Below, one piece after another: positions 32,609 to 40,980 of a DNA stretch of 54,840 nucleotides. The translations under genes and the position numbers were made by a program. Location of the stretch: assembly GCA_021819525.1 (NCBI GenBank), contig JAKAQW010000004.1, forward strand, positions 1 through 54,840, read 5' to 3'. Each line of letters starts with the position of its first letter. The first letter of the stretch is position 1. This DNA comes from Actinomycetes bacterium. Its GTDB lineage: Bacteria; Actinomycetota; Acidimicrobiia; Acidimicrobiales; UBA8190. The notes beneath the pieces are model-generated. The model had not been told where the DNA came from. It saw nothing but the letters and a program-made list of their open reading frames with translations, and did not search any database.

Positions 32609-35292
32609 CACCCCCTACCCCCTGAGTCCGCCGACGCGACGGAGCCCTCCTCGTCGCCCTGACCTGCGGTTTCGTGCCTTTGAGGGGGCTCCAATCCTGG
32701 TCGGAGCCCTCGACGGAGCCCTCCGTGGACGCCCTGTCGGAGCCCACTACGGTCCTCGCCCATCGCCTTGTCCCCTTCTCGGGGGACTCGGTCGAACCCG
32801 GAGCGGGACGGCGCCGAGGCGGCGGGGAGGCTTCGCCCTTCGAGCGGCGAGCGGGTCCCGGAGACCGAGGTGGGTCGAGCGTGGGCGGCCCGGTTGGCGG
32901 CGCGCACGGCGTCGGCCCGTCCGGGGACGGCGGGTGGGGCGGGGCGGGTGGCGAGGGTGAACGCCGGGGTCTCCTCGCCGTCGACGACGAGGCGGGCCGC
33001 GGCGGTGTAGGCGCCGAGGTGGGAGAGGTCGTGCTCGGTCAGGTTGGGGGCGACGTGACGTTCGAGGGCGCGGGCGTCCTCGGGGCTCATGGTGAACCAG
33101 ACCTTGGTGCGGGCGTTGGCCGACACCGTTTCGCGCAGCTCCTTTCCGAGCTGGCCGAGGTGCTGGTGGGCAAGCACCATGGACAGCCGGTAGCCGCGGG
33201 CCTCGGCCAGCATCTCGTCGAATGACCGGGGCAGGTGCAAGAAGTTCTGGCACTCGTCGACCACGAGCGACGCGTCGACCCGGGCGGCCTGGCCGAGCCG
33301 AGCCCGGTGGGTGGCGGTCTGCCACACCTTGGCCACCACGAAGGACCCGAGCAGCCGGGCGGTGTCCTCGCCCAAGATGCCCTTGGGTACCCGGACGAGG
33401 CAGACGCCGCCGTCGAGGACCTGGCCCATGTCGAAGCTGGAGTCGGGCCGGCCGACGACCTGGCGGACGAAGTCGCGCAACAAGAACGCCCGGAGCTTGT
33501 TCATGAGCGGGCCGATGACCTGGGCGCGGTTGGCCTCGCTCATGGCCTCGTAGGACTCCCAGAACCCGCCGAGGCCGACCGTGTCGCCCGCGACGGTGGC
33601 GACCATGGGGGCGCGGAAGGTGTCGTCGGCGAGGAGGCGGGGGACGTCGGCCAGGCTGGTCGAGGCGCCGGTCGCGGCGGCATGGCGCAGCAGGGTGAGG
33701 CAGGCGGCGCGGAGCACGTCGTCGGTGCGTGGCCCCCAGAACGCCGAGAAGATGGACCGGAAGATCCCGACCAGGTTGTCGACGGCGAGGTCGGGGTCCG
33801 GGCCGGACAGCACGTTGAGGACGGGGGCGGCCACGGGGTCTTCGGGGTCGACGAGCACGGTGCGCGACTCGGCGCCGGCCGGCAGCCGGTCGCACAAGTC
33901 GGTAATCAAGTCGCCTTTGGGGTCGATGATCACCACGCCCCGGCCGGCTTCCACGTCGGCCAGGACGAGGTTGGTGAGCAGCGTCGACTTGCCAGACCCG
34001 GTGGCGCCCATGACGTGGAGGTGGTAGCGGGCGTCGGGCACGGCGAGGGCGACCGGGCGGCGCCCGCCGGCCTGGGCGTCGCCGAGCACCTTGGGGGTGA
34101 GCACCCTGGACGCCACGGCGCCGGCCGGTGTCACGGCGGCGGGACGGCCGACGGCGGGTGGCGGGGCGACGGCCTTCGCCCCGGCCCGGGTGAGGCCGGG
34201 CACGGCTTGGTCGGTGGGCAGGTGGGCGAGGGCGGCGAGCTCGGCGACCGAGACGAGGTCGCCGCGGCCGAAGCGGCGGGCGGCGACGATGTGGGCGGGG
34301 TGGCGCAGGTGGCGGCGGTCGAGGCGGTTCCGCCCGGCGTAGAGCGAGAAGGCGGAGGCGACGGCGTGCGCCCGTCCCCGCAGCCGCGCCGGTGCCTGGC
34401 GGTCGGAGGCGGTGGTGGCGACGGCGTATCGGACGGTGATTGCCCAGCACGGCTGGGCGGCCTTGTCCAAGATGTCGGCCACGTCCGCGGCCCGGCTGGG
34501 GTCGGTGGCGGCTGGTTGGGTGATCGGGCCGGGAGTGACGAGGTCGACCAGGCGGGCGGTGCGCGTCGCCGGCCGCCCGGCGCGCCGGGCTGCGGCGGCC
34601 TTGTGGAGGCGGGTGAGGCGCCGTCCGGTGACGGGACGGGCCAGGATCTGCACGCAGGCGGACTCGTCTTCGGCCATGGCGTCGAGGGCGCCGAGGAGCG
34701 GTCGGAGGGGGTCGACTTTGTGCGCAGCTCGCAGCGGGTACTGCTCGGGGAGGGCGAGGCGCAGCTCGCCGCCGGTCGCCACGCCGTCCCCGGTGAGCGG
34801 CGGGGCGGCGGGGATGGTCTCGGTGCGGGCCCCGGGCCAGGCGGCCTCGACGGCCCGCTCGACCAGGCCGGGTGGCACGGTGCCGGGCACCCACCAGCCG
34901 ATGGTGAGCCCGGCGTCGGTGGCGACCAGCTCGAAGCCGAGGTGCGGCTGTCCGCCGAGGGCACGGCGCCAGGCCGGGCGAAGGAGGGCGACGAGGTTGG
35001 TCCACAGCGTGGCGGCCCCGTGGGGGTCGACGTCGGGGGGTGCGAGGACTCGGACCAGCCGGGCTCCCTCGGCGAGCCGTCGTGCCTGGCGTCGCCGGAT
35101 CACCTGCAGGACGACGGTGGCGGCGAGGGCGACACCGGCGAGAGCAGGCCCGGCGGTGACGCCGAGGTGGGCGGCCAGCGCGCCGAGGTGGTGGAGGAGG
35201 CGGGCGGTCTCGGCGCCGGGGTGGGCGAGGTAGCGGGCGAGCGGCCCCGACAGGTTCGGGGCGGGGGTCGGTTGGGGGGCGGGGATGCTCAC
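32605..35292 (-). CDS. type IV coupling protein (VirD4/TraD-like)
   Basis: An 895-residue protein starting at GTG 35292. A membrane segment lies near the N-terminus (ALAGVALAATVVLQVI). The ATPase has Walker A VMGATGSGKSTLLTNLVLAD near residue 430, followed by VVIIDPKGDLITDLCDRLP, and a Walker B region DASLVVDECQNFLHL with RGYRLSMVLAHQHLGQL, as in TraG/TraD proteins. The C-terminal 120 residues are low complexity. It is expected to bring the relaxosome to the mating channel at the membrane. The downstream gene overlaps its stop by 4 bases. Confidence 0.9.
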   Translation of the reverse strand: MSIPAPQPTPAPNLSGPLARYLAHPGAETARLLHHLGALAAHLGVTAGPALAGVALAATVVLQVIRRRQARRLAEGARLVRVLAPPDVDPHGAATLWTNLVALLRPAWRRALGGQPHLGFELVATDAGLTIGWWVPGTVPPGLVERAVEAAWPGARTETIPAAPPLTGDGVATGGELRLALPEQYPLRAAHKVDPLRPLLGALDAMAEDESACVQILARPVTGRRLTRLHKAAAARRAGRPATRTARLVDLVTPGPITQPAATDPSRAADVADILDKAAQPCWAITVRYAVATTASDRQAPARLRGRAHAVASAFSLYAGRNRLDRRHLRHPAHIVAARRFGRGDLVSVAELAALAHLPTDQAVPGLTRAGAKAVAPPPAVGRPAAVTPAGAVASRVLTPKVLGDAQAGGRRPVALAVPDARYHLHVMGATGSGKSTLLTNLVLADVEAGRGVVIIDPKGDLITDLCDRLPAGAESRTVLVDPEDPVAAPVLNVLSGPDPDLAVDNLVGIFRSIFSAFWGPRTDDVLRAACLTLLRHAAATGASTSLADVPRLLADDTFRAPMVATVAGDTVGLGGFWESYEAMSEANRAQVIGPLMNKLRAFLLRDFVRQVVGRPDSSFDMGQVLDGGVCLVRVPKGILGEDTARLLGSFVVAKVWQTATHRARLGQAARVDASLVVDECQNFLHLPRSFDEMLAEARGYRLSMVLAHQHLGQLGKELRETVSANARTKVWFTMSPEDARALERHVAPNLTEHDLSHLGAYTAAARLVVDGEETPAFTLATRPAPPAVPGRADAVRAANRAAHARPTSVSGTRSPLEGRSLPAASAPSRSGFDRVPREGDKAMGEDRSGLRQGVHGGLRRGLRPGLEPPQRHETAGQGDEEGSVASADSGGRGW

Positions 35293-35320
35293 TCGGTGGC
35301 CCTCCTTTCAGTCTCGGTGG

Positions 35321-37054
35321 CTAGAGGTCGGGGGTGTCGTCGAGGGTCTGCTCGATCCCGGTGCGGCACACGGCGTCCTCGGCGGGGCTGGCGAGGGCGG
35401 TGAAGGCCACGCGGTCGACGCCTGCGGCGAGGAGGCCTTGGCCGCGGGTCGCCCCGAGGAGGTAGGCCCGTTCGCCGGCCGACAGGCCGAAGGCGTCGGT
35501 GAGGGTGTCGATGGACTGGGGGGCTTGGCGGAGCAGGATCTGGGTGGCGGCGTTGGCGACGACGGCCTGGCCGAGGGGTGAGCCGAGGAGGTCGCCGGCG
35601 TCTTGGGTGACGACGGTGAGGCCGGCCCAGTGCTTGCGGGCCGACTTGGCCATGCGGAAGAGGAACTCGGCGCCCGACGGCTCGGACATGAGCAGCCACG
35701 CCTCGTCCACGACGACCAGGCGGCGCTTGCGGACGGCGGGGTCTGACACGCGCCGCCAGACGGCGTCGAGGGTGAGCAGCGTGCCGGCCGCCTTGAGCTC
35801 GGCAGGGAGGTCGCGCAGGCTGAAGACGACGAGGTGGCCCTCGGGACGGGTGGTGGTCGGCCCGTCGAACAGCCCCCGATGCGAGCCCGTCACGTACGGC
35901 GCCAACCGGGCCGACAGCTCCCGTGCCGCGGGGTCGGGATCGGCGTCGAGGGCGGCGGCCAGGTCCGACAGCAGCGGCGCCGGCCGGGCGTGGGAGCGGG
36001 GGTCGGCGGTGATGCCGACCGACTCGTAGGCGCATACGATGGCCCGGTCGAGCGCCGCCGCGGAGGCCGGGTCGGGTTTGCCGCCGAGGAGGACGGCGAC
36101 GAGGGTGTGGACGAACAGCGCCCGGCGCGTGAGGGCGTCGGGGCCGGGCTGGAGGTCGAAGGGGTTGACCTGCACGCCGGGGGCGCCGAGGTGGACGTAG
36201 GTGCCGCCGACGGTCTCGGCCAGGCGGCGGTACTCGTCTTCGGGGTCGACGACGGCGATCTCGATCCCCGCGTACAGCGACCGCAGCGCTTCGAGCTTGG
36301 CCAGGTAGGACTTGCCCGCCCCCGAGCGGGCGAGGATCACCGAGTTGTGGTTGTCCTGGGCGAAGCGGTCCCACAGCACCAGCCCCGACCCGTTGGTGGT
36401 GGCGCCGTAGAGGACGCCGCTGGTGGCGGACAGCTCGGCCGAGGCGAACGGGAAGGCGGCGGCGAGGGCGTCGGTGTCGAACGAGCGGCGCTGGGCGAGG
36501 GCGTCGACGCCGACGGGCAGGGTGGAGGTCCAGCCGGCCAGCATGCGCCAGGTGGCGGGTTGGGCGTCGAGGAGCATCGAGGCGCACACCGAGCGGACCC
36601 GGGCGCACTCGGCCTCCAGGCCCTTTTCGGTGCGGGCGTGGACGGTGAGGTAGAGGCCGACCCGGAACAGCTTCTGCTCGCCCCGGGCGAGACCCGCCGC
36701 GAGATCTCGGGCGTCTTCTGCGGCGACCTCGACCTCGGGGTCCCCGAGCCGGCCTTTGGCGGCGTCGGCGCGCCGTCCCGATTCGAGTCGGGCCAGCTGG
36801 CGGCGGAGGCGCTCGGCGGCGATGTTGGCCGGGACGGGCTCGACGTGGACGGCGACGTCGAGGCGGCTCGGGTGGGCGGTGAGCGGCTCCAGCCAGCCGC
36901 GGGCCACCTCCCGGGGGTAGCCGGTGACGGCGAAGCTGGCGCACCAGCCGCCCCCGACGCGCAGCGCCCGGGGGTGGACCTCGATCGAGTCGGGCCCGAA
37001 CGGCGACGCCGGCCGGGCGGCCGGTCGGGGCAGGCGGGCGAACAGGCCGGTCAT
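35321..37054 (-). CDS. mating-pair ATPase VirB4-like
   Basis: ATG 37054 overlaps the stop of the PrgI gene by 4 bases and gives a 577-residue protein; the longer frame to 37897 is antisense-like Arg/Pro sequence. It carries Walker A LARSGAGKSYLAKLEA at about residues 241-256, VVDPEDEYRRLAETVGG, and Walker B RRLVVVDEAWLLM followed by HWAGLTVVTQDAGDLLGSPL. This is the VirB4/TraE ATPase of Gram-positive type IV secretion systems, which powers channel and pilus assembly. The PrgI-VirB4 pair is the hallmark of actinobacterial and Firmicutes elements. Confidence 0.93.
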   Translation of the reverse strand: MTGLFARLPRPAARPASPFGPDSIEVHPRALRVGGGWCASFAVTGYPREVARGWLEPLTAHPSRLDVAVHVEPVPANIAAERLRRQLARLESGRRADAAKGRLGDPEVEVAAEDARDLAAGLARGEQKLFRVGLYLTVHARTEKGLEAECARVRSVCASMLLDAQPATWRMLAGWTSTLPVGVDALAQRRSFDTDALAAAFPFASAELSATSGVLYGATTNGSGLVLWDRFAQDNHNSVILARSGAGKSYLAKLEALRSLYAGIEIAVVDPEDEYRRLAETVGGTYVHLGAPGVQVNPFDLQPGPDALTRRALFVHTLVAVLLGGKPDPASAAALDRAIVCAYESVGITADPRSHARPAPLLSDLAAALDADPDPAARELSARLAPYVTGSHRGLFDGPTTTRPEGHLVVFSLRDLPAELKAAGTLLTLDAVWRRVSDPAVRKRRLVVVDEAWLLMSEPSGAEFLFRMAKSARKHWAGLTVVTQDAGDLLGSPLGQAVVANAATQILLRQAPQSIDTLTDAFGLSAGERAYLLGATRGQGLLAAGVDRVAFTALASPAEDAVCRTGIEQTLDDTPDL

Positions 37055-38034
37055 CGGCGATCTCCTCTCTCGCGGGCGAGCGTGACGGGGACGTCGGTGC
37101 CGGACACGACTGCGCCACAGGCGCCGGGGCGCAGGTCGCCGGCGGGGTCGAGGGCGCGTGCCAGGCAGGCCGCGGCGGCGGTGGCGTCGAGGACGCCGAG
37201 CGTGACCCCGGCGGCAGCGAGGGCGGCGGTGGCCTCGGCGGCCCGGCGGTGCAAGCGGGCGGCTGACTCGGCGCCGGCGCGGCCGGTCGGGGAGGCGTGG
37301 CGGAGCACGACGAGGACCTCGCGGCGAAGCAGGTCTCGCCGGGCGGCTAGGTCGGCCAGGAACGCCGCGTGGTCCCGGGCGGCCGCCTCGAGGGCGGGGT
37401 GCGGCAGTGCGGGCGCGGTGTCGAGCAGCGCGTCGATGGTGGGCGTGAGGTCGACGGGTTCGGCCCGGACGAGGAGCTGGGCGGGGCGGTCGAGACCGTT
37501 GAGCCAGCGGGCGAAGCCGGCGACGAGCGCTTCCTGTTCGGCTGGGGTGCGCAGGCTGAAGGTGACGGCGCTGGCCCGGCAGACGAGCGCCGCACCCTCC
37601 GCGCCGAGGTCGATGACCCCGTCGTCGCCGATGCCGGCGAAGGGGAGGCGCAGCGGGTCGGGCGGCGGGCCGACGTCGACGGGGAGGAAGGCCGGGGTGG
37701 CGGGCACGCCGTCGGCGGCGGGCACCAGCCGGCGGGGGCTGCGATGGTGACGCCACGCGGCGCTGACCCACCGGTCGGCGGCGACGCCCTCGAAGCGGCC
37801 GAGCGCCAGCATCGTCGCCGCGGCGGCCACCGGGATGGCGACGACGGCGAACACTACCGTCGGCACGAGGTGGCGGGTGCCGGCGTAGGCGCCCCACAGG
37901 ACCACGGCGGCGACACCGAGGATGGCGAGCTGGCGGGCGGTGAGCCCGGCGAGCAGCTTGTCCGGTCGCTCGACATCCGCGGGGATGCGGACCCGGCCCC
38001 GGTCCTCTCGCATGCTGGCGGGGCGGGGGCTCAC
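37051..38034 (-). CDS. PrgI-family T4SS membrane protein
   Basis: GTG 38034 overlaps the upstream stop (GTGA) and gives 327 residues; an internal ATG at 38013 is a possible alternative. Residues 8-95 show the PrgI pattern: RVRIPADVERPDKLLAGLTA, then two membrane segments (LAILGVAAVVLWGAYAG; PTVVFAVVAIPVAAAATMLA) and RFEGVAADRW. The remaining 230 residues are soluble and alanine-rich, and may embed the VirB4-interacting domain that in some actinobacteria (SCO6880 type) is fused to it. It lies between the VirB6-like gene and virB4. Confidence 0.85.
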   Translation of the reverse strand: MSPRPASMREDRGRVRIPADVERPDKLLAGLTARQLAILGVAAVVLWGAYAGTRHLVPTVVFAVVAIPVAAAATMLALGRFEGVAADRWVSAAWRHHRSPRRLVPAADGVPATPAFLPVDVGPPPDPLRLPFAGIGDDGVIDLGAEGAALVCRASAVTFSLRTPAEQEALVAGFARWLNGLDRPAQLLVRAEPVDLTPTIDALLDTAPALPHPALEAAARDHAAFLADLAARRDLLRREVLVVLRHASPTGRAGAESAARLHRRAAEATAALAAAGVTLGVLDATAAAACLARALDPAGDLRPGACGAVVSGTDVPVTLARERGDRR

Positions 38035-39263
38035 AGGCCGACTCCTGCGGCGAGGGCCTTGGCGCCCTTGTAGATGACCACGTCGCGGACGACCCGGCTC
38101 ATGCCGCCACGGCCACGCGAGCCGGAGAAGACCGTGCGGCTGACCCAGCCGGGGATCTTGACTAGCACCCAGCACAGGCATGCCGAGACCAACAGGTCGA
38201 CCAGGCCGCCGGTCGAGGCGATGCCCAGGTTGGCCGGCCCTCCGGTGGCGAGGAACACCCGCAGGGCGCAGATGAGCACGAGGGACTGGGCGACCTGGAC
38301 GGCGAGCGCCCCGGAGAAGGCCCGCCACCACAGCTTGGCCAGCCCGTCGGTCTGGGGGAGGGCGTGGCAGACGAGGCAGATCGGCGCGGCGACGACGAGC
38401 AGGATGACGAGGGCGAGGCGGCAGATGTAGGTGGCGAGCACGACGATGGCCAGCACGGCGACGACCCCGCCCAACAAGACGACGAAGATGCCGCCCGAGG
38501 CGAGGGAGCCGAGGACGAGCTGGCGGAGCACGACCGCGGCTTGGGAGGGGTCGACGCCTTGGCCCATGATCGCTTGGGAGAGCGAGTCGGCGGTGGAGAT
38601 GACGAGGCCGGCGAGGGACAGGCTGGCGTTGACGGCGATCCCGGCGACGACGACCCGGGGGAGGACGTCCTTTATGGCGGTGCGGGTCTGGAGCGTCTCG
38701 TGGCCCATGACGATCGCCCCGCCCACCAACACGAAGAGCACCAAGAAGGCATCGGCGATGCCTTCGGTCATCTGCCACAGCTGGCCGACCCGGGACTGGG
38801 CGGTCACGTTCGGGGTGGCGAGCAGAGTGTGGCCGAGGAGGGTGAGGATGGGGTCGAGCGCGGCGGTGACGAGGTCGCGGAACCACGAGTCGATGGCCGC
38901 CTCGATGTGGCCGGTGATGTCGAACAGACCGGGTGAAGGTTGCGTCCCGCCAGAGACGGATCCGCCGCTGCCGGGCGCCGGGGTGGTCGGCGTCGTGGTG
39001 CCGCCGGGGCCGACCTGGATGCCGGCAGGGCCGTTCCCGTTGCCGGAGTAGCCGGGTGGCGCGGTGGTCGTCGTGGTCGGTGCGGCCGTGTGGTCGGCGG
39101 TGAGCACCATGCTCGCTGTGGCGACGGTGCCGGTGCGGCGGGCGGTGGGGTGGTGGCTGCCGGCGCCGAGGGCGGCCAGCGCGACGACGGCGAACGCGGC
39201 GACGACCAGGGTTCGGGCTCGCAGCCGGTGGACGCGGCCGGCGATCCGGTGCAGCCAGCGCAT
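38031..39263 (-). CDS. VirB6-like polytopic T4SS membrane protein
   Basis: A 410-residue protein from ATG 39263, 2 bases after the pilin stop. The N-terminus has a signal-anchor (LVVAAFAVVALAALGAG) and a Thr/Gly/Pro-rich extracellular stretch. After it come at least five hydrophobic helices, including FLVLFVLVGGAIVMG, GGIFVVLLGGVVAVLAIVVL and LALVILLVVAAPICLVCHAL. This layout fits VirB6/TrbL-type channel proteins. A C-terminal basic tail (RGRGGMSRVVRDVVIYKGAK) faces the cytoplasm. No enzymatic motif is visible. Its neighbours on both sides are T4SS genes. Confidence 0.84.
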   Translation of the reverse strand: MRWLHRIAGRVHRLRARTLVVAAFAVVALAALGAGSHHPTARRTGTVATASMVLTADHTAAPTTTTTAPPGYSGNGNGPAGIQVGPGGTTTPTTPAPGSGGSVSGGTQPSPGLFDITGHIEAAIDSWFRDLVTAALDPILTLLGHTLLATPNVTAQSRVGQLWQMTEGIADAFLVLFVLVGGAIVMGHETLQTRTAIKDVLPRVVVAGIAVNASLSLAGLVISTADSLSQAIMGQGVDPSQAAVVLRQLVLGSLASGGIFVVLLGGVVAVLAIVVLATYICRLALVILLVVAAPICLVCHALPQTDGLAKLWWRAFSGALAVQVAQSLVLICALRVFLATGGPANLGIASTGGLVDLLVSACLCWVLVKIPGWVSRTVFSGSRGRGGMSRVVRDVVIYKGAKALAAGVGL

Positions 39264-39265
39264 CG

Positions 39266-39766
39266 TCAGCCGCCCACGATCGAGGCGAGGATCGACACCA
39301 GCAGCGGGGCCAAGATGGCGAGGGCGTAGCCGATGGCCGCCGACTTGAGGGCCACCTTGGCCTTCTCGACCTGGCCAGGGTCGCCGCCTGCGGTCAGGTA
39401 GCGCAGACCGCCGATGGTGAGGAACAAGGTGGCGACCCCGGCCAGGATCCCGACGATCCAGTTGCGAAGGTTGTCGATTACCCCCGACAGCGACGGAGTG
39501 CCGCCACCGCTGCCCTGGGCGAAGGCGGGCGTGGCGAAGACCACGAGCAGGGCGGCGGCAAGGGCGAGGGCGACCGGGAGGCGGCGGACCAGCCGACGCC
39601 CGGGTGGCGGCTGTCTGCATTCGATTGGCCTCGACTTGGTCGGAGGGGCGGTAGGTCGGGGGTTTGGTTGTGTCGTCGTGGTCTCCTCGGGTCGGCCGGG
39701 CAGGTGCGCCGGTTGTGTCGTCGTCGGGGTCGTCTCGGCCGGCCCGGGTGGGCCAGGGGTGGGCAC
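39266..39766 (-). CDS. VirB2-like T4SS pilin
   Basis: A 166-residue protein from GTG 39766, which directly follows the TGA of the upstream gene; the AGGAGG encoding that gene's last two arginines doubles as the ribosome-binding site, though with only 3 bases of spacing. A Thr/Pro-rich head of about 55 residues is unusual and the true start could be later. Then follows a signal peptide, LPVALALAAALLVVFATPAFA, and two hydrophobic helices (IVGILAGVATLFLTIGGLRY and AAIGYALAILAPLLVSILAS) separated by TAGGDPGQVEKAKVALK. This is the conserved plan of Gram-positive T4SS pilins. Confidence 0.84.
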   Translation of the reverse strand: MPTPGPPGPAETTPTTTQPAHLPGRPEETTTTQPNPRPTAPPTKSRPIECRQPPPGRRLVRRLPVALALAAALLVVFATPAFAQGSGGGTPSLSGVIDNLRNWIVGILAGVATLFLTIGGLRYLTAGGDPGQVEKAKVALKSAAIGYALAILAPLLVSILASIVGG

Positions 39767-40627
39767 TCACCTCCTCGTCGGGTCCGGGCGACGCTTGCCC
39801 GGTTGGCGGCCCGTGGCCCGGGCTGGCCGGTGACGATCCCCACATTGAGAACACCCCGATTCGCCCGCTTTTTGGACAAAGTCGAGGGGTGAATAGCGGT
39901 CGCTGGTCACCCATTCGGCGACGTGTGCTTCGGCTCGGCGGCGGCGCTTGTGGCAGGCCCAGTAGCCGATGCCGAGCTGTCCGGCCGCGTCGGCCAGGTC
40001 GGTGTCGCCGAGGCGGGTTGCGCTGATCAGCTCGGCGTCCGACGCGCTGATCACCCCGGCCCGGACCGCCTTGGCTAGCACCAGGTCGGGGTGGCCCCAC
40101 GGTCGGGGCGGGGCGGCCGAGATCGGCTCGGTGCCGGGCCGGGCTCGTTCGGCCAGCTCGGCGTCGAGGAGTCGGGTCGCTCCCTTGCGGGCCTGCCAGC
40201 GCAGCCACGACGCCAGCCGGGGCCGGCCGGGTTGGCAGCGGGCGACCGCGGCCACGAAGGCGGCGAGCGCCTGGGCCTCGATGTCGTCGGCGTTGCCCGG
40301 GCAGGCCTGCACGAGCGACCGGACGGTGCGCCGTAGTCCGGGCAACAGGACGCCGGCCAGCCCCACGGTCCACTTCCCGCCCTCGGCCTGGGCGCGGGCG
40401 ACGAGGTGGCCGACGATGGCGTCGCGGGCCTCGAAGCGGGTCGAGGGGTGCAGCAGCCGGGCCTTGAGCTCGCCGAGGGGGACCGGCCGGTCAGGCAGCC
40501 CGGCGACGCCGGTGCCGTCGAGGGCGAGGGGGTTGGGGCCGGTGGTGAGGAGGGCGAAGGTGCGCTCCAGGGTGTCGAACGGCGAGTCGGTGAGGGCGCG
40601 GCGCCTGGGAGTAGCGGAGGTGGGCAC
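39767..40627 (-). CDS. sigma-factor-like regulator of the transfer operon
   Basis: GTG 40627, preceded by AAAGGAG, gives 286 residues. The middle contains a sigma-2-like helix pair (DIEAQALAAFVAAVARCQPG then RLASWLRWQARKGATRLLDA) and a sigma-4-like HTH (AELISATRLGDTDLADAAGQ with LGIGYWACHKRRRRAEAHV), the arrangement of small sigma-70 relatives. The tail has a Cys-x2-Cys motif (SGCSQCGD) and a basic end. It is first in the transfer operon and lies beside a repeat-rich promoter region, so it may direct transcription of the element's own genes. It is not closely similar to a named family I can cite. Its ribosome-binding site is part of a perfect 9-base inverted repeat. Confidence 0.65.
   Translation of the reverse strand: MPTSATPRRRALTDSPFDTLERTFALLTTGPNPLALDGTGVAGLPDRPVPLGELKARLLHPSTRFEARDAIVGHLVARAQAEGGKWTVGLAGVLLPGLRRTVRSLVQACPGNADDIEAQALAAFVAAVARCQPGRPRLASWLRWQARKGATRLLDAELAERARPGTEPISAAPPRPWGHPDLVLAKAVRAGVISASDAELISATRLGDTDLADAAGQLGIGYWACHKRRRRAEAHVAEWVTSDRYSPLDFVQKAGESGCSQCGDRHRPARATGRQPGKRRPDPTRR
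39848..39877 (-). promoter_or_regulatory. bipartite element, copy 1
   Basis: Read on the minus strand this is GTCCAAAAA, 9 variable bases, then TCGGGGTGTTCT. An identical arrangement occurs on the plus strand at 41668-41697. Copy 1 lies inside the 3' end of the sigma-like gene, 81 bases before the pilin start and pointing towards it. The two shared blocks and equal spacer suggest a promoter or protein-binding site; the function is unproven. Confidence 0.5.
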
Positions 40628-40628
40628 G

Positions 40629-40655
40629 GGCGGCTCCTTTGGTTGCGGAGCCGCC
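40629..40655 (-). promoter_or_regulatory. hairpin overlapping the ribosome-binding site of the transfer operon
   Basis: On the minus strand GGCGGCTCC pairs perfectly with GGAGCCGCC across a 9-base loop, ending 1 base before the GTG of the sigma-like gene. The GGAG of the ribosome-binding site lies in the 3' arm, so the folded RNA would block initiation of the first transfer gene. Confidence 0.55.
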
Positions 40656-40668
40656 ATCGCGCCACGCT

Positions 40669-40941
40669 GGGTCCCCCGCATTTCCCCCGGAAATCCCCCA
40701 TTCGGGTCAGGTGGGGGACTCCCCCGAATTCGGGGGAGTCGCGGGGGAGCTGTTCCCCCGCGGCAGTGTCGGTGCAGGTCAGCGGGGTGGGGGAATCGGT
40801 GCCGGCTCGCCAGGCGCCGGGCAGGGTCGCCGGGTGACGGCGTGTAGAGAATTTTTCCGACGGCCGGTCTCGTCGAGCGGGGGATGGGTCCCCCGCGCCC
40901 AGCCGAACGGGTCCCCCGCGCCCGGCCCGAGGGTCCCCCGC
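40669..40941. repeat. iteron and G/C-tract hairpin region (possible oriT, origin or operator)
   Basis: The interval 40628-40980 (353 bases) has no gene. It contains four copies of GGGTCCCCCGC at 40669-40679, 40886-40896, 40909-40919 and 40931-40941, the last three spaced 23 and 22 bases apart as direct repeats with GCCC(A/G)G linkers. It also contains two hairpins with the same stem GCGGGGGA/TCCCCCGC (40741-40761 with a 5-base loop and 40877-40896 with a 4-base loop) and a long palindrome at 40717-40740. Regularly spaced iterons next to stem-loops are typical of replication origins, transfer origins or multi-site operators. It lies between the winged-helix gene and the transfer operon. Confidence 0.75.
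40717..40740. repeat. perfect 24-base palindrome in the iteron region
   Basis: The half GACTCCCCCGAA is followed at once by its exact reverse complement, so the dyad is centred on GAATTC. It is the longest uninterrupted dyad in the non-coding region upstream of the transfer operon and a good candidate for a dimeric binding protein or a nicking-site hairpin. Confidence 0.8.
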
Positions 40942-40980
40942 GGGGAACGTCGGCGCGGGGGTACCCCGACCGGCAGGCGG

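Noticed and set aside
33235-35403. 722-codon plus-strand open frame opposite the coupling-protein gene
   Set aside because: The composition is Gly/Asp/Val-rich without domains, whereas the minus strand has Walker A and B motifs of a TraD-like protein.
40669-40941. CRISPR array
   Set aside because: Repeats are 11 bases, linkers are similar to each other rather than unique spacers, and no cas gene is present.
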